From the NCBI GenBank assembly GCA_021107945.1, contig JAIORV010000024.1, positions 1 through 64,000 of the forward strand: 64,000 nucleotides of DNA, read 5' to 3'. This document shows positions 8,206-17,390 of this stretch, piece by piece; position 1 is the first letter of the stretch; the number at the start of each line of letters is the position of its first letter. A model generated the notes under the pieces. The model was given only the letters and a program-made list of their open reading frames with translations. It had not been told where the DNA came from and made no database searches. The position numbers and the translations under genes are program-made. The stretch is from Vulcanimicrobiota bacterium (GTDB taxonomy: Bacteria > Vulcanimicrobiota > JAJTBE01).

Positions 8206-10059
8206 TTGCACCTGGGAAGAAAAATAAAAAACAGGTATGTGATGGAAAAGCTCCTCTCCAGGAGTGGTTCCTCGTCCGTTTATGTGGTTAACGATCTTCA
8301 GGTTCCCGGAAAAAAGTATATTCTTAAAGAGATCATGGATACTGAGCATAATTCTACTGAGCGTAAGGTGGCGGAGTTTGTCTTTGAAAAAGAAATCGAA
8401 ATACTCAAAAGATTGAAGTATGACAGGGTTGCAAGGGTATATGACGGATTTATGGAGTCGGGGAGATTCTATATTTTAAAAGATTATATTAACGGCACAA
8501 GTTTAGGGGATCTTATTAAGAACCGCAGCGTAAAACAACTATCGGAAGAGACACTTTCAGATTATTTTCGACAAGTAATATATACCGTTCAATATATAAA
8601 TTCAATTGACAAAAACCGGAAGACTTTCAGAGATTTGCGGCCGGATAGCTTTGTCCTCGCTCCTGACGGCAAAGTCGTGATGGTCAATCATGGCATTGCA
8701 CATCTATTCTGCTCACAGGAGAATTTGGAGGACAGATTCGCCGGTTTATTGCCCCCTGAATCCCTCAAGGAATTGAAATTCGACGAAAAATCCGATATTT
8801 ATGCGGTCGGAGCGCTGTTTTATACTCTTGTTACCGGGGAAGAACCGGCCGGAGAAAAGGGTGAAACCATCTCCGCAGACAAATTGAATTCGAACATTTC
8901 AAAACCCCTGTCGAAGTTCCTCTCCGATTGCCTCTCGCTACAAGGTTGCATAATAAAGGATCTTGACGCTCTAAGAAAAAGAACATTTCAAGTATATAAC
9001 CGGGTACTGGAGGACCGGGAGCAGATTGAGATAAAAAGACGAAGAAAGAAAATCGTTATTTCCGCCCTGTTCATCCTGGTATTGTTATCCCTCGCGTCTT
9101 ATCTCCTGATAGTCATGGGATTGCTTTTTATGTGTGAGAAAAACTGCAAGAAAATCGGCAATGCACTTCAAGCCTACGCCGCCGATCACGGGGGAAGGCA
9201 TCCCGATTCCCTGTCTGAATTGGTACCCCGGAATATAAAGAAAATTCCCGTATGTCCGGTGACAGGGAAGGATACATATTCAAAATCATACAGGGCATAT
9301 AATTTTTATGGATTCAAATATTGCAGGTTTTATTGCTCCGGCCACAATCACTCGAATTGCAGGGTGCCGAAGAATTATCCACGTTATAATACATACGACG
9401 GGGTCCTGTCAAAGCCTCCGGCGGGGCCTTATGCTGCAAATCCCATTGAAAATCTCCTTGAAGCATACCGACTGGACAAAGGGGGTAAATATAAAGCGGC
9501 GTTGAGAAAATTTGCAAATCTCACGATGATTGATCAGAAGACACTCCGGCAAAAAGGTGGAATTGAAAAATATATTGTTTTTTGGAACATGGCGAGAATA
9601 TACGAAAAGACAGGAAAAAGAAAAGACGCCCTTGAGAAATATAAGTCGGCCGCGAAGCTTCTTTTAAAAGAGAATGTCTATAGCTTCAACAAGAATGTTG
9701 TATTAATGCTCATTCACGATCTCAAGAGGCTTGGAAATACCCGATATGCTCTTCATTTTTACAATACACTCACTCACAAATATGTTATCGAGCGTTCATT
9801 GCCCGATACACAAGTGATAGCAGATATGGTGGATATTTACTGTGAGCTCGGAAGAAATACCGAGGCAATAAAGCTATTGAGGAAATATTACCCCAAAGCT
9901 CCGAATAATGAGAAAATATTTGTAAGCGCCGAGATATATCGGCTAAAGGGATTCAGGAAGAAGTCCGTCTCTTATTATCGAAGTTACCTGAGAAGGAAAG
10001 GTCAGAAGCCCATGCATGAAAGGGCGGTGAAGATGATAGAGAAAACGAGGGGATATTAG
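8206..10059 (+). CDS. Degenerate Ser/Thr kinase domain + TM + pilin-like + TPR protein
   Basis: Residues 1-265 form a eukaryotic-like protein kinase fold with K41 (beta-3 Lys), E63, FRDLRPDSF (141-149, in place of HRDLKPxN) and DIYAVG (197-202). The Gly-rich loop is degenerate (SRSGSSSVYV), and the DFG aspartate is Asn in VNHG (160-163), so catalysis is doubtful. A transmembrane helix (about 284-309) follows. Next is a segment (310-385) resembling the outer domain of type II/pilin-like proteins (NALQAYAADHGGRHPDSLSE, then PVCPVTG). TPR-like helices fill 405-617. The start is TTG, chosen because GGAGG stands 10 bases upstream. I infer a membrane pseudokinase or sensor with an extracytoplasmic scaffold. 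Confidence 0.82.
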   Translation: MHLGRKIKNRYVMEKLLSRSGSSSVYVVNDLQVPGKKYILKEIMDTEHNSTERKVAEFVFEKEIEILKRLKYDRVARVYDGFMESGRFYILKDYINGTSLGDLIKNRSVKQLSEETLSDYFRQVIYTVQYINSIDKNRKTFRDLRPDSFVLAPDGKVVMVNHGIAHLFCSQENLEDRFAGLLPPESLKELKFDEKSDIYAVGALFYTLVTGEEPAGEKGETISADKLNSNISKPLSKFLSDCLSLQGCIIKDLDALRKRTFQVYNRVLEDREQIEIKRRRKKIVISALFILVLLSLASYLLIVMGLLFMCEKNCKKIGNALQAYAADHGGRHPDSLSELVPRNIKKIPVCPVTGKDTYSKSYRAYNFYGFKYCRFYCSGHNHSNCRVPKNYPRYNTYDGVLSKPPAGPYAANPIENLLEAYRLDKGGKYKAALRKFANLTMIDQKTLRQKGGIEKYIVFWNMARIYEKTGKRKDALEKYKSAAKLLLKENVYSFNKNVVLMLIHDLKRLGNTRYALHFYNTLTHKYVIERSLPDTQVIADMVDIYCELGRNTEAIKLLRKYYPKAPNNEKIFVSAEIYRLKGFRKKSVSYYRSYLRRKGQKPMHERAVKMIEKTRGY

Positions 10060-10097
10060 CATGTTTTTGTTTTTTTTGGCCATATGTTAATACTTTT

Positions 10098-10130
10098 TTA
10101 ACAGTAATAATGATTCATGTAAGATATAAT
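10098..10130 (+). promoter_or_regulatory. Promoter-like element of the first clostripain gene
   Basis: The stretch TTAACAGTAATAATGATT is followed by CATGTAAGATATAAT with a consensus -10 TATAAT at 10125-10130. The same block, with few changes, precedes the paralogue (12676-12690) and, as CATGTGATATAAT, the next gene (15447-15459). No good -35 at 17 bases is seen, so an extended or activator-dependent promoter is inferred. AGGAGG lies 8-9 bases before ATG 10189. Confidence 0.55.
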
Positions 10131-10188
10131 GACATAGAGTTTAAGAATTTTTCAAGACTGTTTTTATAGATATTGAGGAGGAAACAAA

Positions 10189-12513
10189 ATGACAATCGGA
10201 AGACTTGATCAGGCTGCGATGGGCGCCGCGCCAAAAGTTACACCTAAAAAATCAGAGAAAAAAGAATCGGCTCCCGCACAGCTCAAAGACAGCATAAGTA
10301 TTGGACAGAAAGAGGATCAAGAGCCTGCAGCACCTCAAAAAAAATGGACAATCATGCATTATTCAGCCGCCGACAATAACTTGACATCATACCTGGAAAC
10401 AGATGTTAACGAGATGGAGAAAGTCGGCTCCACCCAAAATATGAACATTGTGGTGCAACTGGATAAAGGCAAAGACGATTGTAAGAGATATTACCTGAAA
10501 CCCGACGGAAATATGGATGAAATCACTTCCCCCATAATCAAGGATCTTGGAAGCACGAATATGGCGGATCCCAAAGTAATGGGAAACTTTATCGGCGAAA
10601 CGATGAAAAAATATCCCGCCGAGCATTATGCCCTAATTATATCTGACCACGGTTATGGTTGGAAGGGCGCCGTCGAGGATGAAAGTCACCACGGATGGAT
10701 GACAACTCCTGACATCAGAAAAGGCATTGAACTGGGAGAAGAAGCTGCCGAAAAGAAAATCGACCTGATCGGATTTGACGCCTGCCTTATGGCTACAAGC
10801 GAAGTGGGATACGAACTGAAAGACACCGCAAGCTACCTTGTAGCATCAGAACAGACCGAGAGAGCGAACGGCTGGCCATACACACCTTTGCTCACTCCCA
10901 AACTTCTGAAAAATCTGGATAAGGCACTTAGCTCAAAGCTAAACATTTCACCCAAAGAGTTTGCAAAGAAAATTGTTGATGTCGCGGAAGGCGATCAGTA
11001 CTATCTTCCCACAATGTCCGCCACAGACCTCTCGAAGATGAGAGACCTGGGCAAAGCGGCGGACAACTTTGCAAAAGCCATATTAAAAACCGAAACTCCC
11101 AACGATATGTTGAAATCAATCATAAGAGAGACCGAGGACTTCCAAGGCTTCAAAGATCAATACCATTTCGCCGAGCAGGTTGCAAACCATGAAGAGATTA
11201 CCGACGAAAAGCTTAAAGAGTCCGCAAAGGGAATGATGGCCGCTATCAAATCAGCGGTTATAGCGGAACAACACGCCGAATATCATATCAACGCGCATGG
11301 TCTCACCGCAGAAATCCCGGACTATGGCGGTGTCGGAGAAGGATACGGTGCATTAAAATTCCGTGCCGACACAAAATGGGGCGAGGCAATTAACAAGATT
11401 CAGGACGCAGGAGAACCAAGACCATATCCCGAGCCCGATAAAAAGAAATGGACAATCCTCCATTATACTGCAGGCGACAACAACCTGGCATATTACCTTT
11501 TCTCGGATGTCAACGAGATGGAAGTTGTCGGCTCTAACGACGATATGAATCTTGTCGTGCAGTTTGACAGGGGAGGAAGCAATTGCAAGAGATATTACCT
11601 TGAGCAGGACGGCGATATGAGAGCGATCAACTCTCCGGTTCTCAAAGACATGGGCAGAACGAATATGGCAGATCCAAAGGTTATGGCCGATTTCATCAAG
11701 TTTGGCGTGAAGAACTATCCCGCAGACCACTACGCGCTGATTATCGGCGATCACGGTGAAGGATGGAAAGGCGCTGTCAGTGACGGTACTCACAGCGGAT
11801 GGATGTCAACTCCAGATATTCAAAATGGACTTCAGATGGCACAGGATGAGACCGGGGTGAAAATGGACATCCTCGGATTTGACGCCTGCCTTATGGCTAA
11901 CACTGAAGTGGGATACGAATTGAAAGACAACGCTAACTATATGGTGGCATCGGAGGAGGTCGAGGGAGGAAGTGGATGGCCTTACACACCGCTTCTTACA
12001 TCCGAGACACTTAAGAATGTGCAAAGAGCCCTTCGCCAAAGGATAAACCTCTCCCCCGAGGATTTTGCAAAGAAGATGATCACAAATGCCGAGGGAGATC
12101 AGTATTCAATTCCCACACTGTCGGCGACGGATCTCACAAAGATGGAAAGTTTTGCAAAAGTGGCGGATACATTTGCAAAGGCAATAATCAATACCGAGAC
12201 CCCCAACGACACATTGAATTCACTCGCCTGCAAGACCGAGGACTTCTATGGACTCAAAGACCACTATCACTTCGCCGAGTTGGTCTCGAAAAGTGATGAC
12301 ATAAGCGACGAAAAGTTGAAAGATGCCGCTAAGGGTATGATGGCGGCGATCAAGGATGCTGTCATAAAAGAACAGCATTCTTCAAAGTATCCCAACGCCC
12401 ATGGCCTCACAGCGGAAATCCCCACATATGGCGAAGTTGGTAACGGATATACCGACCTGAAATTCGCCAGGGATACAAAGTGGGATGAAGCTATGAATAA
12501 AATAAACCAATAA
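10189..12513 (+). CDS. Double-domain clostripain (C11) protease, paralogue 1
   Basis: Two C11 peptidase domains lie in tandem (about 52-400 and 420-774), joined by a Pro-rich linker. Each keeps the His-Gly and Asp-Ala-Cys catalytic blocks: SDHGYGW (H154) with GFDACLM (C199), and GDHGEGW (H522) with GFDACLM (C567). Clostripain-like enzymes cleave after basic residues. There is no Sec signal peptide. Instead a polar leader of about 50 residues (MTIGRLDQAAMG..., Lys/Ser/Ala/Gln-rich, then KDSISIG) precedes the first domain. AGGAGG before the ATG is ideal. A near copy follows at 12749, so this is a tandem duplication that includes promoter and terminator. Confidence 0.93.
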   Translation: MTIGRLDQAAMGAAPKVTPKKSEKKESAPAQLKDSISIGQKEDQEPAAPQKKWTIMHYSAADNNLTSYLETDVNEMEKVGSTQNMNIVVQLDKGKDDCKRYYLKPDGNMDEITSPIIKDLGSTNMADPKVMGNFIGETMKKYPAEHYALIISDHGYGWKGAVEDESHHGWMTTPDIRKGIELGEEAAEKKIDLIGFDACLMATSEVGYELKDTASYLVASEQTERANGWPYTPLLTPKLLKNLDKALSSKLNISPKEFAKKIVDVAEGDQYYLPTMSATDLSKMRDLGKAADNFAKAILKTETPNDMLKSIIRETEDFQGFKDQYHFAEQVANHEEITDEKLKESAKGMMAAIKSAVIAEQHAEYHINAHGLTAEIPDYGGVGEGYGALKFRADTKWGEAINKIQDAGEPRPYPEPDKKKWTILHYTAGDNNLAYYLFSDVNEMEVVGSNDDMNLVVQFDRGGSNCKRYYLEQDGDMRAINSPVLKDMGRTNMADPKVMADFIKFGVKNYPADHYALIIGDHGEGWKGAVSDGTHSGWMSTPDIQNGLQMAQDETGVKMDILGFDACLMANTEVGYELKDNANYMVASEEVEGGSGWPYTPLLTSETLKNVQRALRQRINLSPEDFAKKMITNAEGDQYSIPTLSATDLTKMESFAKVADTFAKAIINTETPNDTLNSLACKTEDFYGLKDHYHFAELVSKSDDISDEKLKDAAKGMMAAIKDAVIKEQHSSKYPNAHGLTAEIPTYGEVGNGYTDLKFARDTKWDEAMNKINQ

Positions 12514-12558
12514 CCGATTAAATCCGGTGAATAATAAATAAATACTTCCTCAATAAGT

Positions 12559-12590
12559 AACGGCCTTCCGATAATGGGGGGCTGTTTATT
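12559..12590 (+). terminator. Intrinsic terminator after clostripain paralogue 1
   Basis: The stem AACGGCC/GGCTGTT (one G-T pair), with loop TTCCGATAATGGGG, is followed by TATTTAT. A matching hairpin with the same loop start lies after the second copy (15177-15212), which supports a real terminator that was duplicated with the gene. Confidence 0.65.
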
Positions 12591-12659
12591 TATATTTCGG
12601 AAGTTACACATATTGTCGGCTTTTAGCATCAAAATTTGGCCGCATGTTAACAATTTATT

Positions 12660-12690
12660 AATGGTAATAAAGATTCATGTAGGATATAAT
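12660..12690 (+). promoter_or_regulatory. Promoter-like element of the second clostripain gene
   Basis: CATGTAGGATATAAT (12676-12690) and the preceding GGTAATAAAGATT match the block upstream of the first paralogue at the same distance from the start codon. TATAAT is at 12685-12690. The 5' region down to AGGAGGAAACAAA is nearly identical in the two copies. Confidence 0.55.
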
Positions 12691-12748
12691 GGCATGGAGT
12701 TTAAGATCCTTTTAAAACTTTTTTTATAGATATTGAGGAGGAAACAAA

Positions 12749-15073
12749 ATGACAATCAGAAGACTTGATCAGGCTGCGATGGGCGCCGCGCCAAAAGTTA
12801 CACCTAAAAAATCAGAGAAAAAGGAATCGGCCCCCGCACAGATCAAAGACAGTATAAGTATTGGACAGAAAGAGGACCAAGAGCCTGCAGCACCTCCAAA
12901 AAAATGGACAATCATGCATTATTCAGCCGCTGACAATAACTTGACATCATACCTTGAATATGATGTTAACGAGATGGAGAAAGTCGGCTCCACAGAGAAT
13001 ATGAACATTGTGGTACAACTGGATAAAGGCGAAGATAATTGCAAGAGATATTACCTGGAACCCGATGGAAATATGAATGAAATCACTTCCCCCATGATCA
13101 AGGATCTCGGAAGCACGAATATGGCAGATCCCAAGGTGATGGGAAGTTTTATTGCGGAGACAATGGAAAAATATCCCGCCGAACATTATGCCTTAATTAT
13201 ATCTGACCACGGTTATGCCTGGAAGGGCGCGGTCGAGGATGAAAGTCACCATGGATGGATGACAACTCCGGATATCAGGAAAGGCATTGAACTTGGAGTA
13301 GAAGCTTCAGGAAAGAAAATTGACCTGGTCGGATTTGATGCCTGCCTCATGGCTACAAGCGAAGTCGGATACGAGATGAAAGACACCGCAAGCTACCTTG
13401 TAGCATCAGAGCAGACCGAGGGAGCGAGCGGCTGGCCATATACACCTCTCCTCACTCCAAAGCTCCTGAAAAACCTGAACAGAGCGCTTAGCTCAAAGTT
13501 AAATATTTCACCCAAAGAGTTTGCAAAGAAAATTGTTGATACCGCAGAAGGTGATCAGTACAATCTTCCCACAATGACCGCGGCAGACCTCTCGAAAATG
13601 GATGACCTGGGCAAAGCGGCAGATAACTTTGCAAAAGAGATAATAAAAACCGATACTCCCAACGATATGTTGAAAACAATTATAAGTAATACCGAGAGCT
13701 TCTACGGCTTCAAAGATCAATACCATTTCGCCGAGCAGGTTGCAAACCATGAAGAGATTACCGACGAGAAGCTCAAGGATGCCGCAAAGGGAATGATGGC
13801 CGCTATCAAATCGTCGGTTATTGCGGAACAACACTCCTCCAGTTATCCCGATGCGCATGGTCTGACCGCAGAAATCCCGAGCTACGGTGGTGTTGGAAGA
13901 GGATACGGTGCATTAAAATTCCGTGCCGAAACACAATGGGCCGAGGCAATGAACAAGATTCAGGGCGCAGGAGAGCCAAGACCTTATCCCGAGCCCGATA
14001 AAAAGAAATGGACAATCCTCCATTATACGGCGGGCGACAACAACCTGGTATCTTACCTTAACTCCGATGTCAACGAAATGGAAGTTGTCGGCTCCAACGA
14101 TGATATGAACCTTGTCGTGCAGTTTGACAAGGGCAGAAGCTATTGCCATAGATATTACCTTGAGCAGGACGGCGATATGAGAGTGATAAACTCCCCGGTT
14201 CTCAAGGATATGGGCAGCACGAATATGGCGGATCCAAAGGTTATGGCCGATTTCATCAAGTTTGGCGTGAAGAATTACCCCGCAGACCACTATGCACTGA
14301 TTATCGGCGACCACGGCGGAGGATGGGTAGGCGCAGTCAGTGATGATTCTCACGACGGATGGATGTCAACTCCCGATATTCAAAAGGGACTTCAAATGGC
14401 ACAGGATGAGACCGGAACAAAAATGGACATCCTCGGATTCGACGCCTGCCTTATGGCTACCAGTGAAGTGGGATACGAATTGAAAGACAACGTCAACTAC
14501 ATGGTGGCATCAGAACAGACCGAAGGAGGAAGTGGATGGCCTTACACACCGCTTCTTACATCAGAGACGTTGAAAAGCGTGCAAAGAGCCCTTCGCCAGA
14601 AAATAAACCTCTCCCCCGAGGATTTCGCAAAGAAGATGATTACAAATGCCGCGGGAGATCAGTATTCAATTCCCACACTGTCAGCGACGGATCTCACAAA
14701 GATGGATAGTTTTGCAAAAGTGGTAGATAAATTTGCAGAGGCGATAATCAATACCGAGACGCCAAACAGCACATTGAAATCACTGGCCAGCAAGACCGAG
14801 AGCTTCTATGGACTCAAAGATCACTATCACTTCTCCGAGTTAGTCTCCAAGAGCGATGATATAAGTGATGTGAATCTTAAAGAGGCCGCCAAGGGTATGA
14901 TGGCAGCGATCAAGGAAGCTGTCATAGAAGAACAACATTCTTCAAAGTATCCCAATGCCCACGGTCTCACAGCGGAAATCCCATCATACGGCGGAGTTGA
15001 CAGTGGATATACCGACCTGAAATTCGCCAAGGATACAAAATGGGATGAAGCTATGAATAAAATGAGCAAATAA
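12749..15073 (+). CDS. Double-domain clostripain (C11) protease, paralogue 2
   Basis: It has the same length (774 residues) and architecture as the preceding gene, with no visible gap between the two. The catalytic blocks SDHGYAW/GFDACLM and GDHGGGW/GFDACLM are all intact. The leader (MTIRRLDQAAMG..., KDSISIG) is almost unchanged between paralogues, while surface positions inside the domains differ. The leader is thus conserved at least as well as the enzyme. Each gene has its own promoter-like block and terminator. The pair carries four potentially active cysteine protease domains. Substrates are unknown. Confidence 0.93.
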   Translation: MTIRRLDQAAMGAAPKVTPKKSEKKESAPAQIKDSISIGQKEDQEPAAPPKKWTIMHYSAADNNLTSYLEYDVNEMEKVGSTENMNIVVQLDKGEDNCKRYYLEPDGNMNEITSPMIKDLGSTNMADPKVMGSFIAETMEKYPAEHYALIISDHGYAWKGAVEDESHHGWMTTPDIRKGIELGVEASGKKIDLVGFDACLMATSEVGYEMKDTASYLVASEQTEGASGWPYTPLLTPKLLKNLNRALSSKLNISPKEFAKKIVDTAEGDQYNLPTMTAADLSKMDDLGKAADNFAKEIIKTDTPNDMLKTIISNTESFYGFKDQYHFAEQVANHEEITDEKLKDAAKGMMAAIKSSVIAEQHSSSYPDAHGLTAEIPSYGGVGRGYGALKFRAETQWAEAMNKIQGAGEPRPYPEPDKKKWTILHYTAGDNNLVSYLNSDVNEMEVVGSNDDMNLVVQFDKGRSYCHRYYLEQDGDMRVINSPVLKDMGSTNMADPKVMADFIKFGVKNYPADHYALIIGDHGGGWVGAVSDDSHDGWMSTPDIQKGLQMAQDETGTKMDILGFDACLMATSEVGYELKDNVNYMVASEQTEGGSGWPYTPLLTSETLKSVQRALRQKINLSPEDFAKKMITNAAGDQYSIPTLSATDLTKMDSFAKVVDKFAEAIINTETPNSTLKSLASKTESFYGLKDHYHFSELVSKSDDISDVNLKEAAKGMMAAIKEAVIEEQHSSKYPNAHGLTAEIPSYGGVDSGYTDLKFAKDTKWDEAMNKMSK

Positions 15074-15176
15074 CAGACTATTAAGACCTCCAACTATAGG
15101 AGAGTCTTCCAGTCTCGATATTCGAGGCAAGAAGCTACTCTTACAGATGGATAATGATAATACAAAACCTCCTCAA

Positions 15177-15212
15177 CAAAAACAGCCTTCCGATAACGGG
15201 GGGCTGTTTTAT
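15177..15212 (+). terminator. Intrinsic terminator after clostripain paralogue 2
   Basis: The stem AAAACAGCC/GGCTGTTTT, with loop TTCCGATAACGGGG, is followed by TATTG. It corresponds to the hairpin after the first paralogue. Of the rest of the 454-base gap 15074-15527, bases 15250-15345 hold ACCACAGAGGGCACAG and CCCCGGCCTTCGCCAGGG-type interspersed repeats, and the right part holds the next promoter. Confidence 0.75.
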
Positions 15213-15428
15213 TGAAGACCCGTTGTTACTGTTTAGCTCCTATGTTTTTTTACCACAGAGGGCACAGATGTAATTCGGAGAATTCTCTGTGCCTGCGCTG
15301 AACCCCGGCCTTCGCCAGGGTAGGCTTGTTTCAGGGTTTGAAAATTCTTCTCACAAGAGAGAGCTGAATAAATACGGCATTTACAATCAATGAGTCAGCA
15401 TGATTTTACCGATTTGTTTACATCTAAT

Positions 15429-15459
15429 TAACAAAATGGAATATTCCATGTGATATAAT
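15429..15459 (+). promoter_or_regulatory. Promoter-like element sharing the CATGT-GATATAAT box
   Basis: TTAACAAAATGGAATATTC is followed by CATGTGATATAAT, with TATAAT at 15454-15459. The block resembles those before both clostripain genes (TTAACA, then about 20 bases, then TATAAT), which suggests shared control of the three neighbouring genes. Confidence 0.5.
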
Positions 15460-15527
15460 TATAGATAGTATGATCTCCATAATATTATTAACTCCTCAAG
15501 GACGAAAGCAGGAAACAAATAAAAGCA

Positions 15528-16538
15528 ATGCCTGAGACCATTGGAAGCATAACAAGTAACGCAGGTCAATTTCATTACAAGGGAGTCAAAAAAGAAACTC
15601 CCGGCAGTCTTCCCGTTCCCGAAGACAGAGTTGAGCTAAAAGAAGACCTGACTATCATCGAAAAAAGTATGAAGGGATGGGAGTTTATTGCTGACAGGGT
15701 TTATAAAACAGGTGTTGTTCAGGGTCATCTCAAGGCAAAAAAGAAAGTGGCCTCTGCCATAAAATATCCATTCAGGGGAATCATGAAAAAAATCAATGAA
15801 TGGGCGGATGATGATGATGACATAAAGGAGATCAGGGCGGAAAGCAAGGAAAACCTGGAGAGATTCTCCGGTAAAATGAATAAAATTCCAGCAAAAAAAT
15901 ATACGAATAAGGTTACCGGGAAAAAGATCTCTAAATTCGATGATGATTCTTTCTGGGAAAAGCACCCGATACTTCATTCATTTTATCTTGGCTACAAGGG
16001 CATCAAGAAAGTGCCCAAATTACTGCTGAAAATTCCCCGAATGCTTTTCAGGATTATGCTTCCCGCCGCTTACAGTGAAACAAGCAATAGTAAAGTGATC
16101 GGGCGGGATTTCTTGCGAGGATTCGCCTCGAAGCTCCAGGAAAACTCTCTCATCAATAAGGGATATCGGCATTATTCCAACTTTATGAAAATGCCCGGCG
16201 TTTCGCTTGCAATGTCTATAATAGGCCCGGTATTCGGAGTTTCCCGGATGCTCAGTGGGATAGCCGAATACCAGAAAGGTGTTAAAAACAATAACCAATA
16301 CCAGATGCTGGACGGCAAGGTTGATATTATGACGGGAGCGTTGGCAGCAATAAAACCCCTAGCACTCCTGGCTATTGTAACTGAAGGAATGCATATATTC
16401 CTGAATTATCGGATTAAGAAAAAGGGAATGGATCCCTCAAGAGCAAATGCGATTATGTCCAGTGTCTTTGCCGCAGCCACAGCTCCAATTGGACTGACCG
16501 CTTATGCCCTGCTGGCGCCTGGAAAAGAAAACCGGTAA
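15528..16538 (+). CDS. Unrecognised protein with polar leader and hydrophobic C-terminal segments
   Basis: I do not recognise a family. The N-terminus (MPETIGSITSNAGQ..., then EDRVELKED) resembles the leaders of the clostripains and other proteins in this cluster and is not a Sec signal. The middle (60-200) is Lys/Asp-rich, and an acidic DDDDD run sits near residue 95. The C-terminal third has three hydrophobic Gly/Ala-rich segments (around 225-250, 270-292 and 312-330), which could insert in a membrane. A weak AGGA lies about 15 bases before ATG. It stands 39 bases before the HARE-HTH gene and probably forms an operon with it. Confidence 0.75.
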   Translation: MPETIGSITSNAGQFHYKGVKKETPGSLPVPEDRVELKEDLTIIEKSMKGWEFIADRVYKTGVVQGHLKAKKKVASAIKYPFRGIMKKINEWADDDDDIKEIRAESKENLERFSGKMNKIPAKKYTNKVTGKKISKFDDDSFWEKHPILHSFYLGYKGIKKVPKLLLKIPRMLFRIMLPAAYSETSNSKVIGRDFLRGFASKLQENSLINKGYRHYSNFMKMPGVSLAMSIIGPVFGVSRMLSGIAEYQKGVKNNNQYQMLDGKVDIMTGALAAIKPLALLAIVTEGMHIFLNYRIKKKGMDPSRANAIMSSVFAAATAPIGLTAYALLAPGKENR

Positions 16539-16577
16539 AATAATTAATCAAACCCAAAAAAGAAGGGGGATAACGTC

Positions 16578-17129
16578 ATGAACCAATCAAAATCCCGCGA
16601 TTTTCAAAAAGGAAGCATACTATCTATCTCGGAAAAAATGCTTAAAAAGAACCGTCAGCCTCTTACATACCGGGAGCTCTTTGATGTGGCCATAGAAAAA
16701 GGCTACCAGAACAAAGAAGTACTTGAAAAACCCGCAGTATTCGGTCAGAGAGTAAAAGAAGACATAAAAAGAAGACAAGGAGAATCTATCTTTCAGATTG
16801 TAGGATTCCGACAGGTAGGACTGAAAGAATGGGGACTTCCCGATTTTGACCTGGAAGAATATAAGAGGAATATTCAGGAAGAAGCCAGGAAGAATAAAAA
16901 GGTATCAGTAATCGCCGCTACTATTGAAGCGCTGAAAAAAACAGGGAGACCCATGAGAGTCAAGGAAATCTTTGAATATGTAATAAACCATGATAAGGTC
17001 AAATTTAAATCAAAAACACCGTTCAAGACTGTAAACAGCAATATAACCCATGAAATCAATCGAAAAGGAAAAAATTCAAGGTTTGTCAGAATCTCAAGAG
17101 GATTAATCGATCTCAAGAAACGGTATTAA
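16578..17129 (+). CDS. Tandem HARE-HTH domain protein
   Basis: Two winged-helix-like copies are seen. The first (about 10-75) has LTYRELFDVAIEKGY. The second (about 110-183) has IEALKKTGRPMRVKEIFEYV, then KTPFKTVNSNI, and FVRISRGLIDL at the end. This matches the HARE-HTH module found in RNA polymerase delta, ASXL and some restriction proteins, where it is thought to read DNA or modified bases. No catalytic domain is attached, so a DNA-binding or regulatory role is inferred. A GGGGG-rich site precedes ATG, and the gene follows 15528 closely. Confidence 0.8.
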   Translation: MNQSKSRDFQKGSILSISEKMLKKNRQPLTYRELFDVAIEKGYQNKEVLEKPAVFGQRVKEDIKRRQGESIFQIVGFRQVGLKEWGLPDFDLEEYKRNIQEEARKNKKVSVIAATIEALKKTGRPMRVKEIFEYVINHDKVKFKSKTPFKTVNSNITHEINRKGKNSRFVRISRGLIDLKKRY

Positions 17130-17157
17130 GGCAACTATTCACCGCGGAGGACGCGGA

Positions 17158-17225
17158 GGATTCAGGGGGGTTGATAGACCAACGGTCGTGTTTTCAATTG
17201 TAAACAATGTACCTCGTTTACACCT
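17158..17225. repeat. 68-bp direct repeat (copies 17158-17225 and 17454-17520)
   Basis: GGATTCAGGGGGGTTGATAG...GTAAACAATGTACC...TTTACACC occurs twice within 300 bases with few changes. Both copies follow an ACCGC-GAG-type run (17140-17157 and 17428-17453). Together with the next two entries these repeats fill the 627-base gap 17130-17756, in which I see no gene. Confidence 0.85.
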
Positions 17226-17253
17226 AAAGATGTATATAAAGATTTGAATCTTG

Positions 17254-17390
17254 GCAGTGGAGGTTTTTAAACCTCCATGAGATTAACCCCCGGATTTATC
17301 CGGGGGGAACAAAGGCAACCCACCACCGTTACTGCATTAGCCGCTTTAGCGGCTTCCCGATAAGGAAAGAATGAAAACGGATGACGGATA
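17254..17390. repeat. Composite repeat block, copy of 57232-57368
   Basis: The order of parts is the palindrome GGAGGTTTTTAAACCTCC, then GATTAACCCCCGGATTTATC with CCGGGGG, a spacer, the small palindrome GCCGCTTTAGCGGC, then TTCCCGATA and GGATGACGGA. The same parts in the same order occur at 57232-57368 between two ATPase genes. This shows that a block of about 135 bp travels or spreads as one unit. Confidence 0.85.
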
